Source: Paenibacillus sp. BIC5C1 (GTDB taxonomy: Bacteria > Bacillota > Bacilli > Paenibacillales > Paenibacillaceae). Taken from it: a DNA stretch of 64,000 bases. The translations under genes and the position numbers were made by a program. The notes below the pieces were generated by a model. That model saw nothing but the letters and a program-made list of their open reading frames with translations, made no database searches and was not told where the DNA came from. This document shows, in pieces, positions 7,775 to 16,869 of the stretch. Within the stretch, counting starts at the first letter, position 1. Each line of letters starts with the position of its first letter. The stretch covers positions 6,634,001 through 6,698,000 of the forward strand of contig NZ_CP135922.1 of assembly GCF_032399705.1 (NCBI RefSeq), written 5' to 3'.

Positions 7775-9253
7775 TTATTGAGCAGCAGAATCCTCACCCT
7801 GATCCGGAAGAGCCCATACGGAGACGCCTCCGCCACATACATGGAAGGTGGCCCAGCCGTCTTTCTCAATGGTAATGCTGTCCTCGCAGCTGTGCGTCAG
7901 ATCGGTCCAGACTTCGCCAGCGCGGTGTTCGCCGACCAACATCCGTTTCTCACCATCATCACCATTTGAGATAACCACTGCACAACCGGAGCCTTCGATT
8001 TCGTCCACCCCACGGCGTACCCACCCAATCGTATTCGCGTGATCGAAGTAATCCTCCTGCTCTCCATAAGCTTTGTTGTAACGGGCTGACATCAGAATAT
8101 CCAGAATCTCCTTCTTGCCCTCGACAGGTTCGGGACCACCAATACCGTAATAATCACCGTAAAAGACAACCGGGTAACCGTCACGACGCAGCAGCGTCAG
8201 CGCATATGCGCTTGGCTTGAACCAATCGCCCACCCAGGATTCCAGCGCTTCGTGCGGCTGGGAATCATGGTTATCGACAAACGTAACGGCATGCGTTGGA
8301 TGTGTCTGCACCAGGGTATCATCAAAAATTTTGGTAAGATCGAAATCCCGGCCAGCCAGGGAAGCTTCATGAAGTTTGTAATGCAGGGACACATCAAACA
8401 GATCAATCTTGTAATCAACCGTATCCAAAAATTCACGACAGGCATCGAGGTTGGAGTTCCAGAATTCACCCACAATGTAGAAATCCTGACCCCGTTTGCG
8501 TATCATCTCGGCGGCGAATTCCTTGATGAATTCGTGATTGATATGCTTGATCGCATCCAGTCGAAAACCGCTGCATTGCAGCGTATCGATGAGCCATTTT
8601 CCCCATTGGAGCATTTCCTGCCGAACATCCGGGTGATTGTAATCAATATTGGCGAACATCAGGTAATCATAGTTACCGAACTCATCGTCGACATTCTGAT
8701 TCCAGTTCTTGTTCTCCCCTGCAATGCGGAACACACCACTCCGTTCTTCCTTGGCATCAAAGTCGGTGCCGTTGAAATGTTCGGCGTTCCATTGGAAAGA
8801 GGAGTATTGATCCCCGCGGCCCGGAAATGTAAATTTGGTCCAGCCCTCAATCTCGAACGGTTTGGAGATTTCCTTCAACCGATCATTGGGATCGACCTCA
8901 ATCACCTTGAAGACTTCCTTCTCATCCGCACCCGCCTTATGGTTCATCACCAGATCGACATAGACGGCAACGCCATTCTTCTGGCACTCGGCAATTGCAT
9001 CGACCAGTTCCTGTTTGGTGCCATATTTGGTGCGCACGCTGCCCTTCTGGTCAAATTCACCCAGATCATACAGGTCATATACACCGTAACCGGTATCCTC
9101 GGCAGATACGGCTTTGGTCACCGGAGGCACCCACACCGAATCAATGCCTTTGGCTTTTAGCTCTGGCGCCATTTCGGCCAATCGCTTCCAGTGGTTTCCG
9201 TCTGCGGCCAGGTGCCATTCAAAAAACTGCATCATCGTATGATTTCTCTTCAT
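7775..9253 (-). CDS. Cytoplasmic alpha-amylase (GH13)
   Basis: This 492-residue GH13 enzyme hydrolyses internal alpha-1,4 links of malto-oligosaccharides. The start at 9253 follows AAGGAGG by 10 bases; the longer upstream reading is unlikely. Catalytic residues are visible: Asp233 (nucleophile, GFRLDAIKH), Glu263 (acid/base, VGEFW) and Asp330 (FVDNHD). The strand motif DLVMNH (100-105) is also present. There is no signal peptide and no starch-binding domain, and the N-terminus HTMMQFFEWH matches the cytosolic AmyS-like subgroup (GH13_5). It therefore probably works on internal glycogen or imported maltodextrins. It is a single-gene unit with its own terminator. Confidence 0.94.
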   Translation of the reverse strand: MKRNHTMMQFFEWHLAADGNHWKRLAEMAPELKAKGIDSVWVPPVTKAVSAEDTGYGVYDLYDLGEFDQKGSVRTKYGTKQELVDAIAECQKNGVAVYVDLVMNHKAGADEKEVFKVIEVDPNDRLKEISKPFEIEGWTKFTFPGRGDQYSSFQWNAEHFNGTDFDAKEERSGVFRIAGENKNWNQNVDDEFGNYDYLMFANIDYNHPDVRQEMLQWGKWLIDTLQCSGFRLDAIKHINHEFIKEFAAEMIRKRGQDFYIVGEFWNSNLDACREFLDTVDYKIDLFDVSLHYKLHEASLAGRDFDLTKIFDDTLVQTHPTHAVTFVDNHDSQPHEALESWVGDWFKPSAYALTLLRRDGYPVVFYGDYYGIGGPEPVEGKKEILDILMSARYNKAYGEQEDYFDHANTIGWVRRGVDEIEGSGCAVVISNGDDGEKRMLVGEHRAGEVWTDLTHSCEDSITIEKDGWATFHVCGGGVSVWALPDQGEDSAAQ

Positions 9254-9335
9254 TCCCAACCGACCTCCTTGATTGCTTTCGAAGCGGACCACGGCACGGA
9301 TCTGTATCGTCCTTGTTCGTTCGTATGCTATCCAA

Positions 9336-9363
9336 GTAATACCCTTTTCGGCCTACCCTTCAA
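9336..9363 (-). promoter_or_regulatory. Candidate promoter of the alpha-amylase gene
   Basis: TTGAAG (9363-9358), a 16-base spacer and TATTAC (9341-9336) on the minus strand, about 80 bases before the start codon. I found no cre site nearby. Confidence 0.4.
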
Positions 9364-9422
9364 TCATGCACAGCAAAGAAAGCTGAAAAGTCTACGATCG
9401 ATCTTTTAGCTATAAATCGTTA

Positions 9423-11741
9423 TTAGGGTGAAATCCGTGTGTAGTCCTGCCACTCCTCGGGCAGCAATGAACGATAAGGTTCCTCGGTGAAACGATCATC
9501 GACCAGCACCAGTACGCCCTTATCCTCTTCCGTACGTATCAGCCTTCCACCTGCCTGCAATACCTTGTTCATACCTGGGAAAACATAGGCATAATTGAAT
9601 CCATTTCGCCCTGTACGACTATAATAATCACGGAGTACGTTGTTCTCCAGACCAATTTGGGGTAATCCAGCACCGACCACCACAACTCCATTCAGACGAT
9701 CACCCGGCAGATCCACACCTTCGGAAAATACACCGCCCATCACGGCAAATACCAACCGTGTTCGTTCAGGATTTGGCTGGAACGCGTTCAGGAACGCCTC
9801 CCGTTCCTCTTCACTCATGCCCTGCTCCTGCATCATGACTTCTGCCTCGCCCGGCTGTTCCATATACGTCGCATGTACTTCGCGCATATAAGGATAGGAT
9901 GGGAAAAAGACGAGCAGGTTGCTATGGGGCCACTCGGCAACCAACTGGCGCAGCATACTGGCAATAGGCTGTCTGGAACGTTCACGATCCCGATAGCGAA
10001 TCGATAATGGCAGCAATCTCACATCCAGCTGCTCCCGCTGGAAAGGCGAAGCAATACGCAAGGTATAATCCTCTTCCTCCGCACCTAGCATATCCCGGTA
10101 ATAACCAAGAGGTGACAATGTCGCAGAGAAATGAATGGTAGAACGGAACCCTTTGGCAGTCTGGCGCAGCAGCACAGACGGATCCAGGCAGAACAGCTTC
10201 ACTCGTACTTCACTTCGCACACATTCCATATAGGTAATGAAGCGATCATCATACAGCTTGGCAATACGCAGGAAATTCTGTGCGGTGAAATAAGCTGTCA
10301 GCAGCAATTCATCCGTCTCGGCATTTCCCGAACCCCCTTCAACAAGGCATTGCTCCGCAACCATGACAAAAGGCTCCAGCAGTTCAATCAGCTCCTCCGG
10401 CGCCTCCTGTTGCAGCAATTTGCCCTCATCCCCGCCGTTTTTGCGAAGCGTAATCAGGTATTTGTCGATGGCACCCGTACGATCCGCGATGGCTTTGGCA
10501 GCGGTCACACTGCTGCCCAGCGTCTGGAACTCCCTTTTGACATCCAGAAAGACGGCCTTCTCCAGCTCTGCCGAAAACATCATTCGACCCCGATCAACCA
10601 GATTATGTGCCTCATCGACCAATAATACCGTCTTGCGCTTCTGCTCCTCCAGCATGCGTTTGAGCGAGATGCGTGGATCGAAAATATAGTTATAATCGCA
10701 AATCACCGCATCAGCGGCATACGCAGCATCCAGTGAAAATTCAAACGGACATACCCGATGCTTGCGCGCGTACTGTTCAATAACCGGGCGTGTCATTAAC
10801 GTCTCATGTTCCAGCATATCCAGCACCGCTCCATTAATACGGTCATAATATCCTTCGCACATGCCGCACTGTCCCGTATCACAGGCTTCCTCTTCCTTGA
10901 AACAGATCTTGTCCTTTGCGGTGAGACTGATCACATGCATCTTCAATCCTTCGGCCTGCATCCGGGCAAAAGCTTCTTCTGCCGCCACTCGCGTCGTCGT
11001 TCTAGCGGTCAGATAAAACAAACGTTTGGCTTCTCCTTCACCAATCGCCTTGACCGTGGGAAACAGTACAGACATCGTTTTGCCAATACCCGTTGGCGCT
11101 TTCGCCATCAGTCCCTGTCCCTCACGAATCGTCTTGTATACAGCTCCTGCCAGCTTGCGCTGTCCCTCCCTGTATTTGCGAAAAGGAAAAGGCAGCTCGC
11201 GCACGCTTATATCTCGCTTCTCTTCATATTCCACGATCATCTCTGCATATGGCGCGTAGCCAGCGACCAGCTCAGCTGCAAACTGTTCCAGCTCCTGCCG
11301 TTCCAGCATCCGCCGAAACCGTCTTTCTTCATTACTCACGGTGTGCACGTACGTAAGCTGCACCTGCATACGGGGTTCATCATGCTGAACGGCGTACATA
11401 TAGGCATACATCATGGCCTGAGCCCAGTGCACGGGGGCCCCATCGCCCAGCTCGTCCAGATTTCCCGCAGTTGATTTGATCTCATCCACCGTCAGTTGAC
11501 CATCCAGACGAATCAGTCCGTCACATCGTCCCTCCACCACGTAGGTCAAGTCTCCATGCTGCAGTTCCACTTCGAGAACCACTTCTTTCAAATCCTCTTC
11601 TGTGTAATCCTTCTGCACCCGCTGGTGTATCCGAGTTCCCTCCTGCATCGATGCATTGGTGCGGAACCCTGGACGTATGCTGCCACTGCGGTACACATAT
11701 TCCACCAAAGGCCTGACTGATATTCGAATTGCGGTTGTCAT
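9423..11741 (-). CDS. PD-(D/E)XK nuclease-XPD/DinG-type helicase fusion
   Basis: This 772-residue protein joins two activities. Residues 1-180 look like a RecB/Cas4-type nuclease: GTRIHQ (35-40), Asp74 in EGRCDG, and D86-E-I-K89. Residues 185-772 form a superfamily-2 helicase of the XPD/DinG type: Walker A APTGIGKT (215-222), DEAH (376-379), motif VMGGVFSEGVDLPGD and QAGGRLIRTEEDKG near the C-terminus. Five cysteines (280, 287, 292, 295, 331) sit where XPD/DinG proteins bind a 4Fe-4S cluster. DNA repair or clearing of structured DNA is likely, in the cytoplasm. It is monocistronic, with no neighbour to suggest a pathway. Confidence 0.9.
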   Translation of the reverse strand: MTTAIRISVRPLVEYVYRSGSIRPGFRTNASMQEGTRIHQRVQKDYTEEDLKEVVLEVELQHGDLTYVVEGRCDGLIRLDGQLTVDEIKSTAGNLDELGDGAPVHWAQAMMYAYMYAVQHDEPRMQVQLTYVHTVSNEERRFRRMLERQELEQFAAELVAGYAPYAEMIVEYEEKRDISVRELPFPFRKYREGQRKLAGAVYKTIREGQGLMAKAPTGIGKTMSVLFPTVKAIGEGEAKRLFYLTARTTTRVAAEEAFARMQAEGLKMHVISLTAKDKICFKEEEACDTGQCGMCEGYYDRINGAVLDMLEHETLMTRPVIEQYARKHRVCPFEFSLDAAYAADAVICDYNYIFDPRISLKRMLEEQKRKTVLLVDEAHNLVDRGRMMFSAELEKAVFLDVKREFQTLGSSVTAAKAIADRTGAIDKYLITLRKNGGDEGKLLQQEAPEELIELLEPFVMVAEQCLVEGGSGNAETDELLLTAYFTAQNFLRIAKLYDDRFITYMECVRSEVRVKLFCLDPSVLLRQTAKGFRSTIHFSATLSPLGYYRDMLGAEEEDYTLRIASPFQREQLDVRLLPLSIRYRDRERSRQPIASMLRQLVAEWPHSNLLVFFPSYPYMREVHATYMEQPGEAEVMMQEQGMSEEEREAFLNAFQPNPERTRLVFAVMGGVFSEGVDLPGDRLNGVVVVGAGLPQIGLENNVLRDYYSRTGRNGFNYAYVFPGMNKVLQAGGRLIRTEEDKGVLVLVDDRFTEEPYRSLLPEEWQDYTRISP

Positions 11742-11764
11742 GCGATCACCCGTTCTGATTGTAG

Positions 11765-12379
<615 letters not shown>

Positions 12380-12494
12380 ACGAACGGGAGCAGAACTGGT
12401 TTTACGCTCCATAATCTGTATGCAAGTCTACAGATATACTGTGATTACACTTTGGGTTAGCATCGTCTATATTATTTGTACTTTAAATTGACAA

Positions 12495-12530
12495 CCCCTT
12501 CCGCCTCTTCTTCAATGGAAGGGGCTTTTT
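12495..12530 (+). terminator. Terminator after hmoB
   Basis: CCCCTTCC (12495-12502) pairs with GGAAGGGG (12517-12524), followed by CTTTTT. The 115 bases between the hmoB stop and this hairpin hold nothing I recognise. Confidence 0.85.
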
Positions 12531-12616
12531 GTATATGCGAGGTCATAAATGACCCAAACTCCTCTCTCCTTTTTCCAATAATTGCATGAGGCGAGCAACC
12601 AAGAGGTTTGGTGCTT

Positions 12617-12646
12617 TTGACACGACATGCCATGAGATAGCATAAT
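12617..12646 (+). promoter_or_regulatory. SigA-type promoter of the LTA-synthase-like gene
   Basis: A perfect TTGACA (12617-12622), an 18-base spacer and CATAAT (12641-12646). The implied transcription start near 12653 lies downstream of the earliest in-frame TTG (12649), which supports using the TTG at 12688. Confidence 0.75.
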
Positions 12647-12687
12647 ACTTGTTAAATGAAACTTCGGAAAGGAAGGAAGGCGGTAAC

Positions 12688-14676
12688 TTGTCACGCAATT
12701 CACTCACCCGGTTTCTAAGCGGACCGTTTATAGTATTCACCGTTATTATGATGATCAAAAGCTCTCTGGCCTGGATTGTGATCTTCGATGACATCCCCGT
12801 CTGGAAACCGCTGCTGACAGAGTTGCCGCTGATCTGGATCTGCTTCTGTCTGATTGAGTGGTTCGCAGCCAAACGCCGGATGTGGCTCTATCTCGGACTA
12901 AATCTGGTTCTATCGGGCATCTTCTTCGCAGCGATCATGTATTACAAATATTATGGTGTCATTGTCAATTATCACGCGCTCGCACAGGTTAATCAGGTCA
13001 CCTCGGTCAAGAGCAGCATGTTCTCTTTGCTTGATCCGTATTATTTATTTATTTTTGCGGATATTCTGGTCATCGCGGGCATTCTGATTCGTCGGCGGAT
13101 CAAGCTCGGCGGGACTGAACGTCCAGGTAGCGTGCCGCTTGAACGAAGGGCCAGAAGGCGGATTGCCTCGGTCATCCTGGTTCTGTCGATGATGCTGGTC
13201 ATGCTCAACATATACCCCAATCGGGCGAGTATGAGCGAAATTACTCAGGCGGAGCAGATGGGGATTCTCGGTTACGAAGCGTACACCATCCTGGCTGATC
13301 GGCCTGACAAACCCGTGCCCCTCGATCAAATCGATCAGAATCATATCGACGAGATTAAACAAACGACAATACTACCCACTGTTGTGAAGGAGGGTGCAGC
13401 CAAAGGACGCAACGTCATAGTCCTCCAGCTCGAATCATTTCAGAACTTCCTGATCGGATTGCAGTTGGACGGACAGGAAGTTACACCCCATCTGAATCAG
13501 TTGGCTGGACAAAGCCTGTATTTCCCGAACTTTTATCAGCAAGTCGGACAGGGCAATACGTCGGATGCCGAGTTTGTCGTGAATACATCGTTTTACACAC
13601 CGCCCAACGGGGCTGCAACTACCGTTTATGTCAATAAGGAGTTGCCAAGTCTGCCCAGACTGATGTCCGCGAACGGGTACCAGACAGCCACATTCCATAC
13701 GAATGATGTGCACTTCTGGAATCGCGATCAGTTATACAGGGCGCTTGGATTCGATCAGTATTATGACATAAATTATTTCGGAACAGAGGATTCCATCGCC
13801 TTCTCGGCATCGGATGAAGTGCTGTACAGTAAGACGCTGGATAAACTCGAGGCCATGCAGGCATCAGGGTCACCTTTCTATGCACAAATCATCTCCATGT
13901 CTGCGCACCATCCTTACCATTTGCCAGAAGATAAAAAAAGTCTGACGTTGCCGGAACGGTACGTTAATACGTTGCCAGGGGATTACCTCGTGTCCCAGCA
14001 TTATGCCGATCAGGCGGTGGGACAATTTATTGAGGGACTTAAGGAACGAGGACTATGGGAAAATAGCCTGCTGGTCGTTTACGGTGACCATCTGGGTCTG
14101 CCTATCTATTCGCTGGATCGGACTGACGAGAAACTGATGCAGGAAATCTACGGTCGGGAGTACACGTCTGCGGACATGATCAATATTCCACTCATCGTCA
14201 CGGCTCCTGGCATCACGCCGGCAGCTCAGCTGGAACAGATCGGAGGACAGGTGGATATTCTGCCAACGATCGCCGGGTTGACCGGAACCTCTCTCCAGAA
14301 CCAACTGCATTTTGGGCAGGATTTGCTGCGAGAGGGAAATAATCTGCTGCCAGAGCGCTATTACCTGCCTTCCGGTTCCGTATTGAATGATGCTTCACTG
14401 TTCGTTCCTGAGACGGGATACGGTGACGGTACGCATTATTCTCTTGCTGATGCCGGGAGACAGGATGTCGTTTCGGCTGAGCCTGATCAGGAGAAGAGCA
14501 CGATTCCGGACAGTCTGGAGGATGAACCAGCCGTGCCCGCATCTGCCATACCAACCGAAGAGGAATCGACCTCTTCCGCATATATTACGAAGGAACAGTA
14601 CGAACGGGCTTTGGATCTTCTACACTTATCCAACAGTTATCTGACTCAGTTACCGAATCGGAATACCGTAAAATGA
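12688..14676 (+). CDS. LTA-synthase-family membrane sulfatase-fold enzyme
   Basis: The protein is 662 residues from a TTG start preceded by AAGGAAGG. It has about five N-terminal membrane helices, then an extracytoplasmic alkaline-phosphatase/sulfatase domain. Hallmarks of LtaS-type polyglycerol-phosphate transferases are present: the metal ligand Glu249 in VLQLESFQ, catalytic Thr291 in GQGNTSDAEF, the HTNDVHFWNR segment and GDHLG. The family transfers glycerol phosphate from phosphatidylglycerol to build or prime lipoteichoic acid. Whether this copy is a synthase, primase or paralogue cannot be decided. An acidic Ser/Glu/Pro-rich tail of roughly 60 residues before the last helix is unusual. 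It is monocistronic. Confidence 0.88.
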   Translation: MSRNSLTRFLSGPFIVFTVIMMIKSSLAWIVIFDDIPVWKPLLTELPLIWICFCLIEWFAAKRRMWLYLGLNLVLSGIFFAAIMYYKYYGVIVNYHALAQVNQVTSVKSSMFSLLDPYYLFIFADILVIAGILIRRRIKLGGTERPGSVPLERRARRRIASVILVLSMMLVMLNIYPNRASMSEITQAEQMGILGYEAYTILADRPDKPVPLDQIDQNHIDEIKQTTILPTVVKEGAAKGRNVIVLQLESFQNFLIGLQLDGQEVTPHLNQLAGQSLYFPNFYQQVGQGNTSDAEFVVNTSFYTPPNGAATTVYVNKELPSLPRLMSANGYQTATFHTNDVHFWNRDQLYRALGFDQYYDINYFGTEDSIAFSASDEVLYSKTLDKLEAMQASGSPFYAQIISMSAHHPYHLPEDKKSLTLPERYVNTLPGDYLVSQHYADQAVGQFIEGLKERGLWENSLLVVYGDHLGLPIYSLDRTDEKLMQEIYGREYTSADMINIPLIVTAPGITPAAQLEQIGGQVDILPTIAGLTGTSLQNQLHFGQDLLREGNNLLPERYYLPSGSVLNDASLFVPETGYGDGTHYSLADAGRQDVVSAEPDQEKSTIPDSLEDEPAVPASAIPTEEESTSSAYITKEQYERALDLLHLSNSYLTQLPNRNTVK

Positions 14677-14740
14677 TCCAACATGCAAAATGAACTTTTT
14701 TTCTTTTAACAATTTTAATCCATGATGATAAAAGACAAGA

Positions 14741-14784
14741 GCCCATGAAAGGTCGTCCGAGAACGATCTGATGCATGGGCTTTT
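14741..14784 (+). terminator. Terminator after the LTA-synthase-like gene
   Basis: GCCCATG (14741-14747) pairs with CATGGGC (14774-14780), an inner GGTCGT/ACGATC stem extends it, and TTTT follows. The remaining gap to the next gene (14785-14932) shows nothing else I recognise. Confidence 0.8.
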
Positions 14785-14932
14785 CCATTCCTTCCAACCT
14801 CTATATCTAACACTTTCTCCCCAATCTTCTAACAAAAAGACACCTATAACCTCGCGAATCATCCAATGCCAACAAATTCCCCTCTCTAGCGAAAACACCT
14901 GGACGTTCCTGTTCCTTGAGCAGCGGTTTACA

Positions 14933-14947
14933 ATGAAAGCGTATTAT
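14933..14947 (+). promoter_or_regulatory. TGAAAGCG box before the GH63-like gene
   Basis: ATGAAAGCGTATTAT is one mismatch from the extended cre consensus WTGNAANCGNWNNCW. It shares the TGAAAGCG core with sites before the sensor kinase gene and the sugar-binding protein gene. It ends in a TATTAT that could be a -10. CcpA or the locus response regulator could bind. Confidence 0.5.
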
Positions 14948-14969
14948 TGCTTGTTGAAGGAGGAGCATT

Positions 14970-16676
14970 ATGAAATTCGATCTGAAATTTGTACCCTTTA
15001 GCCGCAGGGAATCGTTTCTTGCCGTCTCTCTTCTGCCTGAAGGCCAGAATAGACAGCAGGGCCTCTACCTACGAACGGTGCGGGGTGGAGATGATAAACT
15101 TGGCGAGGCATTCCGTATCGAACTGTTGGATCAGCAGAATCAGACGATGCCATTCACGGCAGAAGCTTCTCCAGAAATCGTCCGGCTGAATTCACCAGTG
15201 TCGGCAGTCTTTGCTGAAATCTGTATTTCGGATAGCCGCACGGTGCGGTTCCGTTCAAAAGGATGCGGGATCCGCTTAACCTTTATCCCCTCAACTTATG
15301 ATTATGCATATGAAGTAAATAAGAACAGCTGGGAAGTGAACAGCTTTACCCATGAATGCCGCTTCATGCTGACTGGAATTGCAGGCGACATGAAACTCGA
15401 AGTGCCGTGGGATAAAATCAAGAGCTCACGCGTAATAGCAGAGTTCAGTATGGATACGGACACGAATACAGCTGAGTTTGCCGTTGAGGAATTCCGCACA
15501 GTATGGGAGCCTCGTCCACAATGGGAGTCCTTTGATGATGACGTAGAAACAGTTCGGACTGAATTCAACCAGTGGCTGGACAGCAGTCTTGCGATCCCTG
15601 ATCGCTGGCAGGATGCGCGGGAGCTCGCGGCTTACATTACTTGGTCCTGCCTCGTTCCAGCGGAGGGTTGTCTGACGCGCCCAGCTATGTATATGTCGAA
15701 GAACTGGATGACGAATATATGGAGCTGGGACCACTGTTTCAATGCGATGGCGCTTGTTCGCCATGATCCAAAGCTTGCATGGGACCAGTTCATGATCTTT
15801 TTTGATCGGCAAGATGAGAGTGGATTAATTCCTGACTTTGTGAACGATAAATATGAGCTTTGGAACTGTAACAAACCTCCGATTCATGGATGGACACTGG
15901 CTTGGATGATGCAACGTACGGATTATATCCGCGAGGCACAGCTCCGTGAAGTATATGGTCCATTGTGCAAGTGGACGAAATGGTGGTTTCGGTATCGTGA
16001 TGATGATGGTGATGGAATTCCCCAATATAACCACGGTAATGATTCCGGCTGGGATAACAGCACCGCGTTTAATCATGGAATTCCCGTAGAAAGCCCGGAT
16101 TTAGCTGCCTTTCTCATTATCCAGACAGAGCTTCTGGCTGAAATTGCCGGGTTGCTTGGGCTTACCGAGGAGTCTTCGGAATGGAGAAAACTGGCGGATG
16201 ATACGCTGGAGAAGATGATCAGCCACTTCTGGAAAGAGGATAAATTTATCTCCTTACGTTCAGGTACACATGAGCCTTCAGTTGGAGACAGTCTGCTGTT
16301 ATTTGTTCCGATTCTACTGGGTAAACGCTTGCCTGAACCGATCAGAAATCTTCTTCTGGAAGGGTTACGGGAGGATAATCGCTTCCTGACGGACAATGGT
16401 TGGGCGACCGAGAGCATAAGCAGCCCTTACTATATACCAGACGGGTACTGGCGTGGACCGATCTGGGCACCATCGACCATGCTGCTCGTGGAGGGTGTGG
16501 CTGCAGCTGGTGACCTTGAGCTCGCTCGGGAAGTATCCCGCCGCTTCTGCAGTATGCTTAGCCGGAGTGGTATGGCGGAGAACTTCGACGCGCTGACTGG
16601 TGAAGGCCTACGTGACAGGGCATTCACATGGACATCGAGTGTGTTCTTGGTTCTGGGGCATGAATACACAATCTAA
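14970..16676 (+). CDS. GH63/MGH1-like glycoside hydrolase
   Basis: A 568-residue cytoplasmic protein with a short beta-rich N-terminal domain (about 1-180) and an (alpha/alpha)6 barrel. Motifs typical of the GH63/GH37/amylo-alpha-1,6-glucosidase superfamily are WSWDHCFNAMAL, GNDSGWDNST and GYWRGPIWAPS. The Asp in NDSGWD and a C-terminal acidic residue are the expected catalytic pair, by analogy only. It has no signal peptide, so it should act on imported oligosaccharides. The start follows GAAGGAGGAG. Position suggests it belongs to the adjacent sensor-transporter-GH2 locus, although about 190 bases and a new promoter separate it from the kinase gene. Substrate (alpha-glucoside, mannoside or other) is open. 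Confidence 0.72.
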   Translation: MKFDLKFVPFSRRESFLAVSLLPEGQNRQQGLYLRTVRGGDDKLGEAFRIELLDQQNQTMPFTAEASPEIVRLNSPVSAVFAEICISDSRTVRFRSKGCGIRLTFIPSTYDYAYEVNKNSWEVNSFTHECRFMLTGIAGDMKLEVPWDKIKSSRVIAEFSMDTDTNTAEFAVEEFRTVWEPRPQWESFDDDVETVRTEFNQWLDSSLAIPDRWQDARELAAYITWSCLVPAEGCLTRPAMYMSKNWMTNIWSWDHCFNAMALVRHDPKLAWDQFMIFFDRQDESGLIPDFVNDKYELWNCNKPPIHGWTLAWMMQRTDYIREAQLREVYGPLCKWTKWWFRYRDDDGDGIPQYNHGNDSGWDNSTAFNHGIPVESPDLAAFLIIQTELLAEIAGLLGLTEESSEWRKLADDTLEKMISHFWKEDKFISLRSGTHEPSVGDSLLLFVPILLGKRLPEPIRNLLLEGLREDNRFLTDNGWATESISSPYYIPDGYWRGPIWAPSTMLLVEGVAAAGDLELAREVSRRFCSMLSRSGMAENFDALTGEGLRDRAFTWTSSVFLVLGHEYTI

Positions 16677-16771
16677 CACAAATACCGCACGTCTCCGTCC
16701 GCTGTTTTAAACAGCTTTCCGGGAACGTGCTTTTCCCGTTCCCTCGAAAAATTTTATTTGCAATCCGTAAT

Positions 16772-16786
16772 TTGAAAGCGTTACCA
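16772..16786 (+). promoter_or_regulatory. cre-type site before the sensor kinase gene
   Basis: TTGAAAGCGTTACCA fits WTGNAANCGNWNNCW completely. A weak promoter with -10 TAGAAT (16826-16831) follows, flanked by a 7-bp inverted repeat CTACCTG/CAGGTAG (16812-16818 and 16833-16839). This fits catabolite control of the locus. Confidence 0.6.
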
Positions 16787-16869
16787 TGAAATGATTGGAT
16801 TCTTCTATAGGCTACCTGTCCGTGCTAGAATGCAGGTAGATGTAGTTATAGCGAGAGGGGAAACCGTTT

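Noticed and set aside
8252..9160. 302-codon open frame on the plus strand
   Set aside because: It lies wholly opposite the alpha-amylase gene, has no ribosome binding site and no recognisable domain. It is a composition shadow.
10806..11474. 222-codon open frame on the plus strand
   Set aside because: It is antisense to the nuclease-helicase gene, His/Ser-rich with no family pattern, and the helicase reading is unambiguous.
12649..12687. Upstream TTG start of the LTA-synthase-like gene
   Set aside because: It lies at or before the predicted transcription start and has no ribosome binding site; the TTG at 12688 has both in place.
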